Shown one piece after another: positions 62,841-64,000 of a DNA stretch of 64,000 nucleotides. The notes beneath the pieces are model-generated. The model saw only the letters and a program-made list of their open reading frames with translations. It did not search any database and was not told the DNA's origin. The translations under genes and the position numbers were made by a program. The stretch spans positions 1,348,612 to 1,412,611 of the forward strand of contig NC_015320.1 in assembly GCF_000194625.1 (NCBI RefSeq), read 5' to 3'. The stretch comes from Archaeoglobus veneficus SNP6. GTDB lineage: Archaea > Halobacteriota > Archaeoglobi > Archaeoglobales > Archaeoglobaceae. The number at the start of each line of letters is the position of its first letter. Within the stretch, counting starts at the first letter, position 1.

Positions 62841-63785
62841 ATGCACGCAGCGGTGGTAGAATCGATACTCAGGATACTGGACAAGGCAGGTTTCAGAGTT
62901 ACGGACTTAGTTGAGACCAAACCCCGCTGCTTTGACATCGTTGCAAGAAAAGATGAAATAGTCATGCTCATAAAGGTGCTCTACAACGTCGATTCTCTCA
63001 AGGCTGAGATGGCCGAAGAGATGAAGCTTGTCGCCAAGCTGCTGAAAGCTTCGCCGGTAGTCGTCGGCGAGCGCTTCAAATTCGACTACCTTGAGAGAGG
63101 TGTAGTTTACAACCGCTACGGGTTGCCTGTGATAAACACCGCAACGTTCTACGATTTTGTTGTGGAAGGTATCCCGCCGATGGTCTATTCAGCTCCGGGT
63201 GGCTACTACGTCAGGCTCGACAGCGAGAGGATAAGAGAGGCGAGGCAAAGACTCGGTATATCCATTGGCGAACTTGCAAAGATGCTTGGCGTGTCGAGGA
63301 GAGCCATTAAGAAGTACGAAGAAGGTGTTGATACATCGGTGGAGAATGCAGTGAAGCTCGAAGAGTTCCTCGGCGAGTACGTGATCAAGGCAATAGACAT
63401 CCTGAACTTCGTTAAGGATGATGTCGAACCAAAGGAGGATGTTGAGCTGAGGAATGGTGAAGCGGAGATAGTGGAGCAGCTACGCTGCATAGGCGTGAAC
63501 GTTTACCCGATAAAGCATGCTCCTTTCGACGTTGTTTCTAAAACAGGTGACGAGGCTGTTTTAACAGGTGTTAAACAGGTCAGGGAGATCGAGAGGAGAG
63601 CCGCGATTATTGGTAAGGTCTCTGAAGTCCTCTCGACCAAAGCAGCATACATAGTTGAGAAAGAAGTTAAAAAGGGTATTTCATCTGTAGTATTCCTCAT
63701 GAAGGAGGAACTCGCGTGCGTCAGTTCGCCAAAAGATTTTATAACCCTCTTGAATGAAAAGAAATCGACCGAAAGAAATATATAG
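62841..63785 (+). CDS. Conserved archaeal HTH regulator (PRK04140 / MJ0586-like)
   Basis: 314 residues. The N-terminal domain (1-110) resembles a restriction-endonuclease-like fold (FDIVARKDEIVMLIKVLYNVDS). A Cro/CI-type HTH at about 128-185 (RIREARQRLGISIGELAKMLGVSRRAIKKYEEG) is followed by a second alpha/beta domain (about 210-300). This is a family broadly conserved in euryarchaeota with unknown targets. GTTTTATATAGT (62805-62816) lies about 25-30 bases before the ATG, so the mRNA is nearly leaderless. Confidence 0.85.
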   Translation: MHAAVVESILRILDKAGFRVTDLVETKPRCFDIVARKDEIVMLIKVLYNVDSLKAEMAEEMKLVAKLLKASPVVVGERFKFDYLERGVVYNRYGLPVINTATFYDFVVEGIPPMVYSAPGGYYVRLDSERIREARQRLGISIGELAKMLGVSRRAIKKYEEGVDTSVENAVKLEEFLGEYVIKAIDILNFVKDDVEPKEDVELRNGEAEIVEQLRCIGVNVYPIKHAPFDVVSKTGDEAVLTGVKQVREIERRAAIIGKVSEVLSTKAAYIVEKEVKKGISSVVFLMKEELACVSSPKDFITLLNEKKSTERNI

Positions 63786-63798
63786 AACTACTGTTCTA
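63774..63798 (+). promoter_or_regulatory. Thermosome promoter with inverted repeat after the TATA box
   Basis: AAATATATAGAA (about 63775-63787) is a strong TATA box. It overlaps an inverted repeat TAGAAC-TACT-GTTCTA (63783-63798). The position, at or just after TATA, fits a repressor site such as that of an archaeal heat-shock regulator (Phr/HSR1 type). Start codon at 63833 with GGGGGTGAG upstream. Confidence 0.4.
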
Positions 63799-63832
63799 CT
63801 AATTCCCAGCCCATAGGCGGGGGTGAGAAGAA

Positions 63833-64000
63833 ATGGCTACGCTGCAGGGGCAGCCTGTACTGATTTTGAAAGAGGGAACCCAGAGGACTGTTGGAAGAGA
63901 CGCCCAGAGACTCAACATAATGGCTGCAAGAGTTATTGCCGAGGCTGTTAGGACGACTCTTGGGCCGAAAGGAATGGATAAAATGCTCGTCGATAGCCTC
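63833..64000 (+). CDS. Thermosome (group II chaperonin) subunit, N-terminal part
   Basis: The first 56 residues, cut by the window end. [20 protein letters not shown] and [20 protein letters not shown] are the unmistakable N-terminal block of archaeal chaperonins, with the [13 protein letters not shown]-binding segment. ATG at 63833 follows GGGGGTGAG by about nine bases. Its expression is probably heat-controlled through the repeat at 63783-63798. Confidence 0.95.
   Translation, partial: MATLQGQPVLILKEGTQRTVGRDAQRLNIMAARVIAEAVRTTLGPKGMDKMLVDSL

Overview
The window is from a hyperthermophilic euryarchaeon of the Archaeoglobales type (Archaeoglobus, Ferroglobus or Geoglobus relative). The evidence is an archaeal family B DNA polymerase, a thermosome, archaeal-type CobT, a split four-subunit 2-oxoacid:ferredoxin oxidoreductase, HdrA/Mvh-type hydrogenase genes, Qmo-like and Etf genes, and many leaderless genes with a TATA box about 25-30 bases before the start codon. 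I cannot name the species from sequence alone. No tRNA, rRNA or CRISPR array was seen.

Region 1 (1-5.8 kb) is an AT-rich integrated element. It carries the end of a matrixin-like metalloprotease, a 55-residue ribbon-helix-helix protein, a large XPD/DinG-like helicase, a small orphan, a winged-helix protein and a tyrosine integrase. Region 2 (5.8-8.1 kb) is a fluoride locus. A near-perfect fluoride riboswitch lies on the minus strand in front of a prenyltransferase/terpene-cyclase-repeat gene plus a zinc-ribbon/HEAT gene. Divergent from these are crcB and a DUF190 gene, which look leaderless. Region 3 (8.1-34.8 kb) is mainly housekeeping: serA, an Lrp regulator, a fresh IS6-type insertion, a PRPP-binding transferase, a sodium:solute symporter with a tiny partner, prs, a slipin, pycA, polB, purC-carA-carB-larB, a K+ channel, a TPR protein, porGDAB, a glycosidase-like lipoprotein, herA and cobT.

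Region 4 (34.8-39.9 kb) is a decaying accessory segment. Two broken pieces of an MFS transporter, on the same strand and in the right order, flank a membrane-anchored ArsR-like regulator, a small secreted protein and a DUF2298 membrane-protein gene. That last gene is split by an IS630-type element whose removal, with one TA copy, restores the reading frame exactly. Region 5 (39.9-51.4 kb) holds a DHH phosphoesterase with truA, a metal/corrinoid-type ABC importer with an unusual tandem-domain binding protein, a two-piece cobN and a GNAT protein.

Region 6 (51.5-62.3 kb) is the most striking part: a QmoB-like HdrA-MvhD fusion, a soluble HdrC-HdrB fusion (HdrD-like) with a changed CCG motif, EtfB and EtfA, then a classical HdrA, MvhD, MvhG, MvhA and a hydrogenase maturation protease, all on one strand. 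HdrB and HdrC are not present as separate genes. The layout suggests a soluble flavin-based electron-bifurcating or confurcating system joining H2, ferredoxin and an Etf-linked donor or acceptor. The window ends with a small membrane protein, a conserved archaeal HTH regulator and the start of a thermosome gene.
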